Shown here in pieces: positions 52,025-61,043 of a stretch of 64,000 bases of DNA (positions within the stretch are counted from its first letter, which is position 1; each line of letters opens with the position of its first letter). Position numbers and translations under genes: made by a program. The notes beneath the pieces were generated by a model. The model was not told where the DNA came from. It did no database searches and worked only from the letters and a program-made list of their open reading frames with translations. Source of the stretch: Streptacidiphilus neutrinimicus (GTDB taxonomy: Bacteria; Actinomycetota; Actinomycetes; Streptomycetales; Streptomycetaceae); assembly GCF_000787815.1 (NCBI RefSeq), contig NZ_BBPO01000032.1:1-64000 (forward strand). The letters are read 5' to 3'.

Positions 52025-52891
52025 ATGACTGAGCGTCATGACACTTCGGGGTGGGGGACGATGGCGAACGGCGGGACAGTGACGACCGCGGACGAGGTCC
52101 TGGCGCACTTCAGGGTGACTCCCGTTGCCGAAGCGGAGTATCGCCGGTGGGAGGGGGATGAGCGCCGCAAAGAGGTGGTATGCCATGTCCTTCGACACAG
52201 GAGCGAGGCTGTGTATCGGCTCGACCGTCGGGACATTGGGACGGCCTGCGAGGCCACGAGTCAGCCCCACGGCCATGCCCTCGGCAACGTGCGGCGGAAC
52301 GTGGCGGAAAAGGTCACCTTGATTGCCGACTGGAATCCTCCTTTTGCTTTCACCCATGTGCTTCATTACATGCTGGAGCAGAGTGGAAAGATTCCGACTT
52401 GGCTGGAATTCATCCACTTCATCCGGGGAACGAATCAGGGTCGGAACATGCTCGGCTGGGCCAGCGAGGCGGCGAGGAGCGAAGCCTTACGGGCGTTGGA
52501 TCCGCGCGGCCAGCAGCGCTGGAGCCCGAGCGAAGTAGACGATGCGCTTCGGTGGCGTCTCGGGAACGCCTACTACTCCTTTGTGCGAGAGCTGCACGTC
52601 CTGGTCCACATGCGCTCCAAAGGGCTTGATGTCCGAGTCCATCCCCTGGCAGACGCACTGTTTCGCACGGATGCCTGGGTGAGCAGAGCCGTTTTCAGTA
52701 TCTACGTTGGGAATCGCAAGTACAGGAGCAATCACGAGGGGCGCAAGAAGGAAGCTGTGCGCATTCTTGGTGGAGCTCAACCATCGTTCTGCTTCGAGTC
52801 CATTCACTTGCCGAGTGCGGCTGAGCGGGGCAAAGTTTACCTCGCCAGCGAAAGTCAATTGGAGGCGCGCTTGAGGAAGCTTCTCCCTTGA
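52025..52891 (+). CDS. Hypothetical protein in the defence island
   Basis: A 288-residue protein from ATG 52025; ATG 52061 with GGTGGGGGA upstream is an alternative. It has no membrane segment. A mostly helical core includes FTHVLHYMLEQSGKIPTWLE, FVRELHVLVHMRSKGLDVRV and FRTDAWVSRAVFSIYVGN, and it ends with QLEARLRKLLP. I do not recognise a family. Lower GC than the left half of the window suggests transfer with the island. Between the nuclease pair and the methyltransferase, a regulatory or accessory restriction role is plausible but not shown. Confidence 0.65.
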   Translation: MTERHDTSGWGTMANGGTVTTADEVLAHFRVTPVAEAEYRRWEGDERRKEVVCHVLRHRSEAVYRLDRRDIGTACEATSQPHGHALGNVRRNVAEKVTLIADWNPPFAFTHVLHYMLEQSGKIPTWLEFIHFIRGTNQGRNMLGWASEAARSEALRALDPRGQQRWSPSEVDDALRWRLGNAYYSFVRELHVLVHMRSKGLDVRVHPLADALFRTDAWVSRAVFSIYVGNRKYRSNHEGRKKEAVRILGGAQPSFCFESIHLPSAAERGKVYLASESQLEARLRKLLP

Positions 52892-52925
52892 TGGGCGGAT
52901 CGATCGCAGTGGTGATGCTCGAAAT

Positions 52926-52965
52926 GCCCCGGCAGCGGTTCCACGGCTGTCCGTGGAACCGGGGC
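52926..52965. terminator. Strong bidirectional hairpin between convergent genes
   Basis: GGTTCCACGG (52937-52946) and CCGTGGAACC (52951-52960) form a perfect 10-bp stem with loop CTGT. Outer GCCCC (52926) and GGGGC (52961) can extend it. It lies in the 79-base gap between the hypothetical gene and the methyltransferase gene. Confidence 0.75.
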
Positions 52966-52970
52966 GTGCC

Positions 52971-54134
52971 TCAAGCCGCGTCCGAGGCGGCCTCTTCCGC
53001 CGCCCCGGGGCTTCGCCGGGGCCTGAGGGCCCGCTGGATGTAGGGCTTGATATGCCGGGCAATCGCCTCCGCCAGGATGGGTGGGACTGCGTTGCCGATC
53101 TGCTTGGCAATATCGATCTTGCTTCCGCACCATACAAAGTCGTCCGGGAATGTTTGGAGGCGGGCAGCCTCCCGATGAGTAATGGGTCGATTGATCGAAT
53201 TTTCCTGATTGCTCGGATCCCATTGAGGATGAAGATATTGGCCCTTCTCCGGCTTGAAGAATTCTGTCCTGATGGTCAGGGAAGGGCGATCCCAGCGCAT
53301 CCGACCCATCACGTCAGTGGTTCCGCTTTTCTTCTCCCGCCAGCATCGGGGGAGTAGGTGATCCGGCAGGTCGAAGCGACCGCCACCCGGTGGAATGTGG
53401 TGATAGCGCTCCAGGGAGAGCGCTGTGGGAGTGCGGCCCAGGTGGAGATGGCTGCTGTTGAAGATTCCGGGGACCTGCTTGCCGAAGAACTCTTCGCGGT
53501 GGTCGGGTAGCTCGGTTGTTGCGGGCACGGGTGGAAGATCAGCGATGGCGTCTCTCACGGTGCGCCAGGGCTTGAGGCCGAGAAGCTCCGATGGCTCGTG
53601 TGTAGCAAAGGGCATCCCGATCCTGCCGATCCGCGAGCCGATGACGATCGCGCGCTTGCGACGCTGAGGGGCGCCGAAGTCCGTGGCAAGAAGCAGCGAG
53701 TGAGAAAGGGTGTACTCCTCGAGGAGCCCACCTGGCTGAGTCTCCTGGCGGAGCAGCGCGAACTCGGATGACCCTATGAAGCGGTCGACGTTTTCGATCA
53801 CGAAGACCATGGGCCTGGCCTGGAGCACGAAGCGGATGTACTGCTTCCACAGCTTGTTGCGGGGGTCGTTCACATCGCGTGACCCAAGGTTTGAGAACCC
53901 CTGGCACGGCGGACCACCGATGATCACGTCCGCGTCAGGGATCTCCTCGTCCTTGATCTCGGCAATGTCTCCCCACCGCATGTGCCCCTTGCCGAAGTTC
54001 GCCTCATAGGTGGCCGCGGCAGAGAGATCCCATTCGACGGCCATGACGGGCTGGTAGCCCGCGGCATCCTTGAAGCCACGGCTCATGCCGCCACAGCCGG
54101 CGAACAGATCGATCACGGTGATTGGTCGCGCCAT
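52971..54134 (-). CDS. DNA (cytosine-5-)-methyltransferase
   Basis: A 387-residue enzyme from ATG 54134. Motif I DLFAGCGGMSRGF, motif IV GGPPCQGFSNLGS with the catalytic Cys, motif VI FVIENVDRF, motif VIII QRRKRAIVIGSR and motif X QIGNAVPP are all present. The target-recognition region lies at about residues 180-300 (FFKPEKGQYLHPQ downstream). It could protect GCCGGC sites against the two neighbouring nucleases, and/or act as drmMII of the DISARM-like genes upstream on the same strand. Confidence 0.9.
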   Translation of the reverse strand: MARPITVIDLFAGCGGMSRGFKDAAGYQPVMAVEWDLSAAATYEANFGKGHMRWGDIAEIKDEEIPDADVIIGGPPCQGFSNLGSRDVNDPRNKLWKQYIRFVLQARPMVFVIENVDRFIGSSEFALLRQETQPGGLLEEYTLSHSLLLATDFGAPQRRKRAIVIGSRIGRIGMPFATHEPSELLGLKPWRTVRDAIADLPPVPATTELPDHREEFFGKQVPGIFNSSHLHLGRTPTALSLERYHHIPPGGGRFDLPDHLLPRCWREKKSGTTDVMGRMRWDRPSLTIRTEFFKPEKGQYLHPQWDPSNQENSINRPITHREAARLQTFPDDFVWCGSKIDIAKQIGNAVPPILAEAIARHIKPYIQRALRPRRSPGAAEEAASDAA

Positions 54135-54259
54135 GCTGGATACGTTAGACGGACTCTGTGACAGTGGATGGCTCTCTATCCATTCCGATGCACAGGCGTC
54201 GCACGGGCACGGCTCCGGGAGGGTGACCCGAATTCTGCAGTCGTTCCGGGTATCCCGGG

Positions 54260-54448
54260 CTACAACGTTCCTTGCTCAAGCAGGTCGCGCACGGCATCGG
54301 AGAAGCGGCGCAGCTCGAGCCGTCCATCTCCGTTGCTGAACGCCAGGACGCGGTCGCCCGGGTTGAGCCCTGCTTCGGCAAGAAGACCGAGGGGTAGGGC
54401 TACGCGCCCGTGCTCATCGATCACGAGCTCGCTGGGGGTGCGGATCAC
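54260..54448 (-). CDS. AbrB/MazE-like DNA-binding protein
   Basis: A 62-residue swapped-hairpin protein: LVIDEHGRVALPLGLLAEAG then GLNPGDRVLAFSNGDG. GTG 54448 is the first standard start, with AAGGA 9 bases upstream. The coding-like frame extends further up to a position (ATC at 54476-54478) preceded by a perfect GGAGGA at 9 bases, so the real N terminus may be IANKTSRTTTV with an unusual start. Family members are transition-state regulators or antitoxin repressors. No toxin gene adjoins it; it lies between drmB and the methyltransferase and may repress the island. Confidence 0.65.
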   Translation of the reverse strand: MIRTPSELVIDEHGRVALPLGLLAEAGLNPGDRVLAFSNGDGRLELRRFSDAVRDLLEQGTL

Positions 54449-54548
54449 CGTCGTTGTCCTTGAGGTCTTGTTGGCGATGGCGAAGCGTCCTCCGTAGGAG
54501 GGGTGGGACCAGCGTATGTGGTTCGAGCTGCACGAGTCGTCACCAGTA

Positions 54549-56351
54549 CTACGGGCGTTTGCGGACCTCTGGCAGGACTTCATCCAGGAGACCCCGCACC
54601 TCGCTCCCACCGAGCACCAGCTGTCGGTCAAGGAGGCGGTTTCCCGTCTCGCACGATGTCTCGCTCACGAGGGCGCAACCGTGGCAGGCCGATAGGTTCA
54701 GGTGTGAAGACCCTTGGCGGTCGCTCTCGATGCAGACCGGGTCGTTGGAGCAGAAATCTGCGTCGTCCAAGGCCGAAACGAGGAGCGGGATCAACTTGTC
54801 AGGCCCTCCGAGCCTGACAAGTCCCCCAAGGGTTCCTTGCGCATCTCCAGCCGCGGTGTAGATGAGGATGCCCGCGGTCTTATCCGTACGGTCCGAGTTC
54901 GCATAGATCCGCTCCTGGAGCGCCGCAGAAGCGTAGCCGCTCGCGAACGCCAAGCGGCGGATCAGCAGATGGGCGAGGGTATGGAGCGCGACGTACCTGG
55001 GCTCGGGTACGTCGAGACGGTCGGCCCACGAGGACTCGGCTCGACGCTTGATCAGGAGGCCCGCACGCGCCTGCACCTCTGGTCGGGCCTCCCAGGTTGC
55101 CAGCTTCTCTTCCTCGAACTGGAGGAAGATCCCCTCGCCGAACAGCTCGACCGCCGGGTAGGTCGGCCACCGCTTCTGATCTGATCCCAGATCGACACTG
55201 ATCAAGGCGGCGTCCGCGTGATAGCGGCGGAATCCACGAAGAGCACGGACCTCACGAACCCGCCGCACCTGACCGATGCCATGGATCTTGTCGAGCAGGC
55301 TCTGCGGCCCAGCCGCACCCTCCAAGCTGCGTCCATCGACGACAAAGTCGCTACCTGTGCGGTCGCGCCCGCTGTCGAGCTTCTTCAAGAACGCGGCCCA
55401 CTCGCCGTCCTTCAGGTCCAGCAGCATGTCGTCCGCGCCGGTTTCCTCTCCTCTGGCAACGGCCAGGACGGTCTCGGCCGTGACCCCCAGCTCGTCCGCA
55501 ATCCATCCGGCCACCATTTCGGCTTGCGGTCCACCGTTGTCCGTCACGACCTTCTCGAAGAAGACGTGGCCACGGATCTCATCCTTCGCCTCGACAGACC
55601 GAGGGCGTTCTTCCGGGATGTCGAGGGCCGAGATCTTCTGGGCCATGTAGTTGCCAGTGGCGCCACGTTGTACGGCGACGAGCTCGAACGAGCAAGGGGC
55701 TTTTGCCGAGGCGTCCGGTTCCCAGGGTTGCCTTCCCACGCACCGGATCCCGTCCCGCTGCAAGGCACCCTTGGACACGAGCTCCGCGAAGGTACGGGAG
55801 TTCCCGCATCCGTGGCATTTGACCACCAGAGACCCAAGGCCCTCCCCGCGGCTTGCCGACTTCTTGAACGTGAGCGACTTGTAGTCACGGCAGAACCGGA
55901 CTGCCTCATTCAGACTGGCCTCGCGGCCGCGATGCACCCACTGGACCCAGTTGATGTCCTGGATGTGGCTGCCCCGTTCGCAGACAGCAACGTAGCGCAT
56001 CGGCACCAGGAGACCCCCGCAAGCGCAGGTGTTGCTCCATTTGCCTCTGTTCTTCCCGGTCAACTTGGAGAGCTTGTCGCAGCGCTCACAGAACCGCCAG
56101 GCCGGGAACCGCCAATATTGCAACGCGGGCGTGTCTTTGCCTGCATGGCCGGCATGCGTGGGCGGCTGTCGCAGGACACCGGCGCCGAGGCGGGCCAACA
56201 GCCTTTCACAGCTGATCTCGTGGGCGAACTTCGTCTTCCACCAGGAGGTGTCCGGCGCCATGAGAGACTCACCTCGGATGTCGACGACGGCACCAACACC
56301 GAACGGCGAGATCGTTTCCGACAGCCGCAAATCATGCTTGATCTTCTCCAC
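54549..56351 (-). CDS. drmB: DISARM-type DrmB (DUF1998) protein
   Basis: A 600-residue protein. The N terminus LRLSETISPFGVGAVVDIRG follows DrmB proteins, and zinc-type Cys clusters occur at 88/91 and 109/111 (CERCDKL, CACGG), in VKCHGCGNSRTF, and in the C-terminal CSNDPVCIESD and CHGCALVSETSC. The DUF1998 region (LHTLAHLLIRRLAFASGYAS) is near residue 460. In DISARM, DrmB pairs with the helicase DrmA on phage DNA. The gene overlaps drmA by 20 bases, as expected for tightly coupled subunits. Confidence 0.85.
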   Translation of the reverse strand: MEKIKHDLRLSETISPFGVGAVVDIRGESLMAPDTSWWKTKFAHEISCERLLARLGAGVLRQPPTHAGHAGKDTPALQYWRFPAWRFCERCDKLSKLTGKNRGKWSNTCACGGLLVPMRYVAVCERGSHIQDINWVQWVHRGREASLNEAVRFCRDYKSLTFKKSASRGEGLGSLVVKCHGCGNSRTFAELVSKGALQRDGIRCVGRQPWEPDASAKAPCSFELVAVQRGATGNYMAQKISALDIPEERPRSVEAKDEIRGHVFFEKVVTDNGGPQAEMVAGWIADELGVTAETVLAVARGEETGADDMLLDLKDGEWAAFLKKLDSGRDRTGSDFVVDGRSLEGAAGPQSLLDKIHGIGQVRRVREVRALRGFRRYHADAALISVDLGSDQKRWPTYPAVELFGEGIFLQFEEEKLATWEARPEVQARAGLLIKRRAESSWADRLDVPEPRYVALHTLAHLLIRRLAFASGYASAALQERIYANSDRTDKTAGILIYTAAGDAQGTLGGLVRLGGPDKLIPLLVSALDDADFCSNDPVCIESDRQGSSHLNLSACHGCALVSETSCETGNRLLDRQLVLGGSEVRGLLDEVLPEVRKRP

Positions 56352-59300
56352 GATGCACCTCCTCCTGGGGCTCCTGGACCTCGACGGCGACGTTGGGCTC
56401 GACGGATCTCATCGAATCTGCGACGAGCCACCCTTCGCCGGATTGACCGAATCTCTTCAGCAGAGCGGCTGGCTCGGACTTCGAACGCTCGTAACGCAGG
56501 TTCTCGCCGGACTCACGCGCCTGCGCGGCCCGGCGGTCCCAGTCCTTCAGTTGGCTCCATACGGTGCCCCTCGTCTCGTCCGCTTCGACGGCGTCGGAGC
56601 GCGTCACATACCCGAGGAAGCGTTCAACAAGCCGCTCGACCGCGCTGCTCTGGTTGACGTCTGTCAGGTCGAATCTGACCGCGGTGTCGTTGTTGGCGAG
56701 CGTAGTGAACGACTGCCTCAGTAGTGCAACTAGAGCACCCGCCAGGGACCGGTCGCGTGAAGCGAGGGACCAGGGCGTGACGCTGGTCGGTTCAACGCTG
56801 CGATACAGGGCCTCGTGGTAGCCACGGAACGTCTCGAAATGGGATCTGTCCCTGGCCCGGCTCGACCTGAAGAGGGTGACGACGACGCCGCTCGTGTCTC
56901 CGCGGCCGACCCGGCTGGTCGCCTGGATGTACTCCGACGTGGTTTTTGGTTGTCCCACCATGAGCATCAGGGCGAGTCTCGGGATGTCGATGCCGACAGA
57001 GAGCATGTTGGACGAGAGGACGACGTCGACCGCCTCCGACGAATTATTGGCGCTGATGCGTAGCGCGCGGAGATCCTGGGGCAGCTCCTCGGCTCCGCGG
57101 CGGCTCGTCAGTTCCAGCACCTTCCCTGCCCTCACTGGACGCAGAGGGAGCTCCAGTCGATCGGCTCGGGGCTCAAGTCGGCCGTTCACGTCGTCGACGA
57201 CGAGGGTCGCGGACCGACCCAGCTCGCGCAGGCTGTTGTGATACATCACTAGCGTCCAATACGCGTCCCGGGACGCGGAGGACGGAGCACGCGAGCCCAG
57301 CACTTCAGGGATCTCGAGCATGGGGGTGACAGCAGAGATCACGGCCGATGGCTGAGATACCGATTGCGGCATCAGACCGATGTAGAGGCGTCCTTCTCCA
57401 CTTTCCACGGGACGGGAGAAGAAGGTGCGGTCGTCCTCCAGTCCTGATGGCGGATACAGGGCCACTGCACGCCCGTAGAGTCCTTGAACCTGTTCCTCGG
57501 AGGCACGGATCGTGGCCGTTGACGCGACGATCTTGGGGATAATGCCAAGTTGGCTCGAGAGGAGTTGGATGACTGCGTCGAACACCGCCACCGTGGTGCC
57601 GAGCGGCCCCGCCAGCAAGTGCAGCTCATCCTGGATGATCAGGGACGGCTGCTTGAAGCCGGTTCCGATACCGAGCAGCCTGCCGGCTCGGGGATTGAAC
57701 TGCAGGCGAGCGAACTTGTCGACGGTGGCCAGCAGGATAGTGGGCGGGTCGTCGTAGATAGCCTGATCGACAACTGCGAGCGGCAGCTCGCTGCTGAAGG
57801 GACAGGACATGTCGACGCAGTGGAGCACGACCTCCTTCCCGACCAGGCCCATGCCGTAGTCCTCCGGCTTGCTCCTGCCTCTTGGCACCATCGGCGTCCA
57901 GCACCACGGACAGCTCTCGACCTGGAACTCGTTGGCCTCCTCAGGAGCAGTCGCTTTGAGCAGACGTTCACGCGCCTTCTCCGCCTCCGTACGTGTGCTG
58001 GGCGTGACCTCGTTGCCCACCCAGAGGCCAATCGAGAAGGGGGCCATCCCCTTAGCCCGGCTGTCCGTGGCTCGCAGTATCTCCATGGCGCAGACCAGGG
58101 CCGCCGCCCGTTGAAACTGTTGGGACGTCAAAAGGCGCAGTGTGTAACGCGTGATCACGGCGGTGCCACCCCCGGCGATGCCGTGAATGAGCCGACGGTG
58201 GAAGATCTCGATCGCTGCGAGAGCGAGATAGGCCTCCGTCTTGCCGCCGCCCGTCGGGAACCAGATCAGGTCGACAAGCTCCCGTTCTTGATGCCTCGTC
58301 TCGACCGTGGAGGCCAACGAAACAAGCAGGAAGCCGAGCTGGAAGGGCCGCCATTGCGGTTCCTTCACGGGACAGTCATCGCCATCCCGGTTGATCGACG
58401 CCTGCCGGAGCTGGAGTCGCATCGCGGCCATGGCGAGGGAGAAGGCTGTTCGCAAGTCCTGCTGATCGTGCGTCCGAAGAAGGTCCACTCCTTCCCGCAT
58501 CCGGGTCACCGCATCCACAGACCGCCGGGCGATCCGGATCGCCACCGGCTGAGCTTCCCTGAATGTCTGTGCTCGCTCCAGCTCATCGGAGGCCCAGTTG
58601 GCGAAGGCGCTCACAAAGGCGTCCAGAGAGCGAAGCACCGCGTCGGGCTCCGTGTCGATTTCTTGGAGATGCTCGAGTGCCAAGGCCTTCGCCTCCGGCG
58701 TCGCCTCGTCGAAGGCTGTCGTCTCGACCGTGGGTACCACGAAAGCCGGCACAGGTTCGAGGAACGCTCTGGTGCAGCGACCTTCCGTGAATTCCCAGCT
58801 CGCAGCCATACCGTGGCCGACTGCGTAGACCTTCTTGTTGCGGTAGCGGAGTCGCAGCTCGGCGGTCTCGGGGTCGGTATCGATCGAGCGGGTGGTGTCG
58901 TACTCCAGGATTTCCGCACCCGCGGAAGCGGAGACCGACAGGTGGACCTGGAAGAGCATTCGAGCGATGTCGAGTCGGTCGTCGGCGGTCGACTCGGTCA
59001 GAACACGGACGTGCACCGTGACCAGCGAGTCACCCTTGAAGTCGCGCCAGCGGGACCCGATCTCGATGGATACATCTCCAACGGACAGAGCGGCAGGTCC
59101 TTCACCGCGACGGAGAACAAGTGGGTCGCCGTGGTACGGAGTGCGACGCCACCGGGGCGGTCCTTCCCCGCCGACCGAAGCGTAGGTGCCGCAGGAGAAA
59201 TCGACCGCGACGGAGTCACTGTTAGTAACGAACGAGATTGCAACCGACGAGGGACGCCAATCTTCGGCCAAGGGGACGCCCGCACCGTCTTCCTCGACGT

Positions 59301-59526
59301 CACCGTCGGGAACATCGGCAGACAGGACTTCGTCCGGGTGCTCGGCTTCTCCGTCCGGGTCCTCGGCTTCGGGGAGGGAAGCAGAGGGTTCACGCGGGAA
59401 CAGCATTCCGACGGAGTACTGACGATGGGGCAGATTTGCCGTGAGTTCCTCATCCCCTGCCTCGGGGCCCACGTACGACGCGCGCAGGTGTTTCAACGCC
59501 TCCTGCTGGGCACTCGTGAGGTTCAC
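56332..59526 (-). CDS. drmA: DISARM-type helicase DrmA
   Basis: A 1,064-residue superfamily 2 helicase. Walker A WFPTGGGKTEAYLALAA near residue 421, DEXH-type box IIQDELHLLAG near 632, STATIRASEEQ (motif III), SVGIDIPRLALM (motif V) and YIQATSRVGRGDTSG (motif VI, near 870). A Cys pair (CPWCWTPM) and CVDMSCPF between lobes suggest a zinc site. DrmA with DrmB forms the DISARM core, which senses and blocks incoming DNA. The start overlaps the NERD/UvrD gene by 4 bases. Confidence 0.85.
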   Translation of the reverse strand: MNLTSAQQEALKHLRASYVGPEAGDEELTANLPHRQYSVGMLFPREPSASLPEAEDPDGEAEHPDEVLSADVPDGDVEEDGAGVPLAEDWRPSSVAISFVTNSDSVAVDFSCGTYASVGGEGPPRWRRTPYHGDPLVLRRGEGPAALSVGDVSIEIGSRWRDFKGDSLVTVHVRVLTESTADDRLDIARMLFQVHLSVSASAGAEILEYDTTRSIDTDPETAELRLRYRNKKVYAVGHGMAASWEFTEGRCTRAFLEPVPAFVVPTVETTAFDEATPEAKALALEHLQEIDTEPDAVLRSLDAFVSAFANWASDELERAQTFREAQPVAIRIARRSVDAVTRMREGVDLLRTHDQQDLRTAFSLAMAAMRLQLRQASINRDGDDCPVKEPQWRPFQLGFLLVSLASTVETRHQERELVDLIWFPTGGGKTEAYLALAAIEIFHRRLIHGIAGGGTAVITRYTLRLLTSQQFQRAAALVCAMEILRATDSRAKGMAPFSIGLWVGNEVTPSTRTEAEKARERLLKATAPEEANEFQVESCPWCWTPMVPRGRSKPEDYGMGLVGKEVVLHCVDMSCPFSSELPLAVVDQAIYDDPPTILLATVDKFARLQFNPRAGRLLGIGTGFKQPSLIIQDELHLLAGPLGTTVAVFDAVIQLLSSQLGIIPKIVASTATIRASEEQVQGLYGRAVALYPPSGLEDDRTFFSRPVESGEGRLYIGLMPQSVSQPSAVISAVTPMLEIPEVLGSRAPSSASRDAYWTLVMYHNSLRELGRSATLVVDDVNGRLEPRADRLELPLRPVRAGKVLELTSRRGAEELPQDLRALRISANNSSEAVDVVLSSNMLSVGIDIPRLALMLMVGQPKTTSEYIQATSRVGRGDTSGVVVTLFRSSRARDRSHFETFRGYHEALYRSVEPTSVTPWSLASRDRSLAGALVALLRQSFTTLANNDTAVRFDLTDVNQSSAVERLVERFLGYVTRSDAVEADETRGTVWSQLKDWDRRAAQARESGENLRYERSKSEPAALLKRFGQSGEGWLVADSMRSVEPNVAVEVQEPQEEVHRGEDQA

Positions 59527-61043
59527 CTGGCGACCTGCTTTCGAACGAGGTCCTGGAGCCGCTTCTTGTCCCCCGCGGACGCAACCACGTGGAGCGTGAC
59601 GCGGGCTCGGGTGACGGCCACGTAGAACGCAGCCGTTCCCGGGCTGTCGTACTCCTGGGGCAGATCACAGACAATGACGTGCTCTGCTTCCAGTCCCTTG
59701 GCGAAACGCGGGCTGGTCACCACGAACCCGGCCTTGGTCTTCCGGGGTTCCTCGTCTGAGGCGACACTGATGATCCAGATGTCTTCGCGGCGCGCACCGT
59801 TCGAAACGAGGTCGCGAGCCACAGTCTCGGCAGCCTCGACATCCGCGGCCCTCTCGGTGAACCAGCGCCACTCGACTCTGTCACCATGAACGATGCCCGG
59901 GTCTCCGACGTCCGCGCCGAGATACTCCTGGACGACATGGACAATCGCTCGGGTATTTCGCACGTTCCTGTCGAGGTCGTACTGAAGCGCTTCCTGCTGC
60001 ACAAGCTCGCATACCTCTGGGTCGAACTCGCCGTCCACTCGCGCCTGGTTGTTGGGATCGAGGAACATCCTCCATCTACCACCGGCACGACCCCCGTGGA
60101 TCACGGAATCCAGCGCATCCATGCCTTCGGCATTCATCAGGTCCTGTGCTTCGTCGACGAAGACGACGTCGTACTGCCTCTCACCGGTCAGCTCGGCGAA
60201 GGGAAGCAAGTCGATGTCTCTCCCCGCGATCCGTGGACCGAAGAAGCCGACCAGGGAGGGGGAGTGGAAGGTGATGAGGACCGAGCGCCCCTTGCCGGCC
60301 TCCAGCTTGGCGCCCTCCGCCAGGACCAAGGACTTTCCGGTTCCCGCGCCGCCGAAGACGAGCATCCTCGGGTTGCGCGAAAGCGCGGCCAACACGTGGG
60401 CCTGGCCGTCAGTGGCCCGGTTCTGCTCCTCGATCACCGCACCGCGCTGGGCATCGATGACGGGCATCCGCGTGAACTCGCCGAACAAGCGCTCGCGCAA
60501 ATCCTTGTATCGTGCAACTCTGACGCCGGACGGGGCAGTCCGCGCCTTCGAGGCGACGCTTTCAAAGGCCTGCGTCATGGCGGAGATGCTCATCTGGTCC
60601 TTGGCCCACCAATGGCTCCCCTTCCACTCGATCGCAGGGGGAGGGGAATCGATGTCAGGCGTGATCGCGACGGCCTCGGTCGCAAACCAGCCGATGCCGT
60701 CCTCGTGCAGGATGTTCCGCAACGCATACATGGCAGACTGCGCCTGATCCATCGGGGATTCACGCAGCTTCTTCCAGTCACCGTAGCGGTCGATGCTGTA
60801 CCAGATGCCGTCGTGCTTCCTGACACCTCCGCCCTTGACCTCGATGAGGATCACGATGCCGTCCCAGAGGACGACGAAGTCTGCCTCGCCTTGCTGCTTG
60901 GCTGCGTGGCTTCGAAGCTTGACGGAGTGGAAGGCCACGGCATGCTCTGGCCCGTCGATCGCATGCAGCAGGCGCGCTACGCGACGTTCGGCGTTGCTTG
61001 TGGTCGTCGACTCGATATCGGCGAGGTCCGGTACGAGGATCAT
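59523..61043 (-). CDS. NERD nuclease-like domain fused to a UvrD/Rep-type helicase
   Basis: A 506-residue protein. ATG 61043 overlaps the upstream helicase stop (ATGA). The N-terminal NERD region (about 15-110) has GEADFVVLWDGIVILIEVKG, with Asp and the ExK pair as in nuclease-related domains. The helicase part has Walker A FGGAGTGKSLVLAEG near residue 228, Walker B DVVFVDEAQDLM near 297, and FYVAVTRARVTLHVVAS (motif VI). It may process DNA ends for the DISARM-like genes, but this is not a standard DISARM component. Confidence 0.85.
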   Translation of the reverse strand: MILVPDLADIESTTTSNAERRVARLLHAIDGPEHAVAFHSVKLRSHAAKQQGEADFVVLWDGIVILIEVKGGGVRKHDGIWYSIDRYGDWKKLRESPMDQAQSAMYALRNILHEDGIGWFATEAVAITPDIDSPPPAIEWKGSHWWAKDQMSISAMTQAFESVASKARTAPSGVRVARYKDLRERLFGEFTRMPVIDAQRGAVIEEQNRATDGQAHVLAALSRNPRMLVFGGAGTGKSLVLAEGAKLEAGKGRSVLITFHSPSLVGFFGPRIAGRDIDLLPFAELTGERQYDVVFVDEAQDLMNAEGMDALDSVIHGGRAGGRWRMFLDPNNQARVDGEFDPEVCELVQQEALQYDLDRNVRNTRAIVHVVQEYLGADVGDPGIVHGDRVEWRWFTERAADVEAAETVARDLVSNGARREDIWIISVASDEEPRKTKAGFVVTSPRFAKGLEAEHVIVCDLPQEYDSPGTAAFYVAVTRARVTLHVVASAGDKKRLQDLVRKQVAR

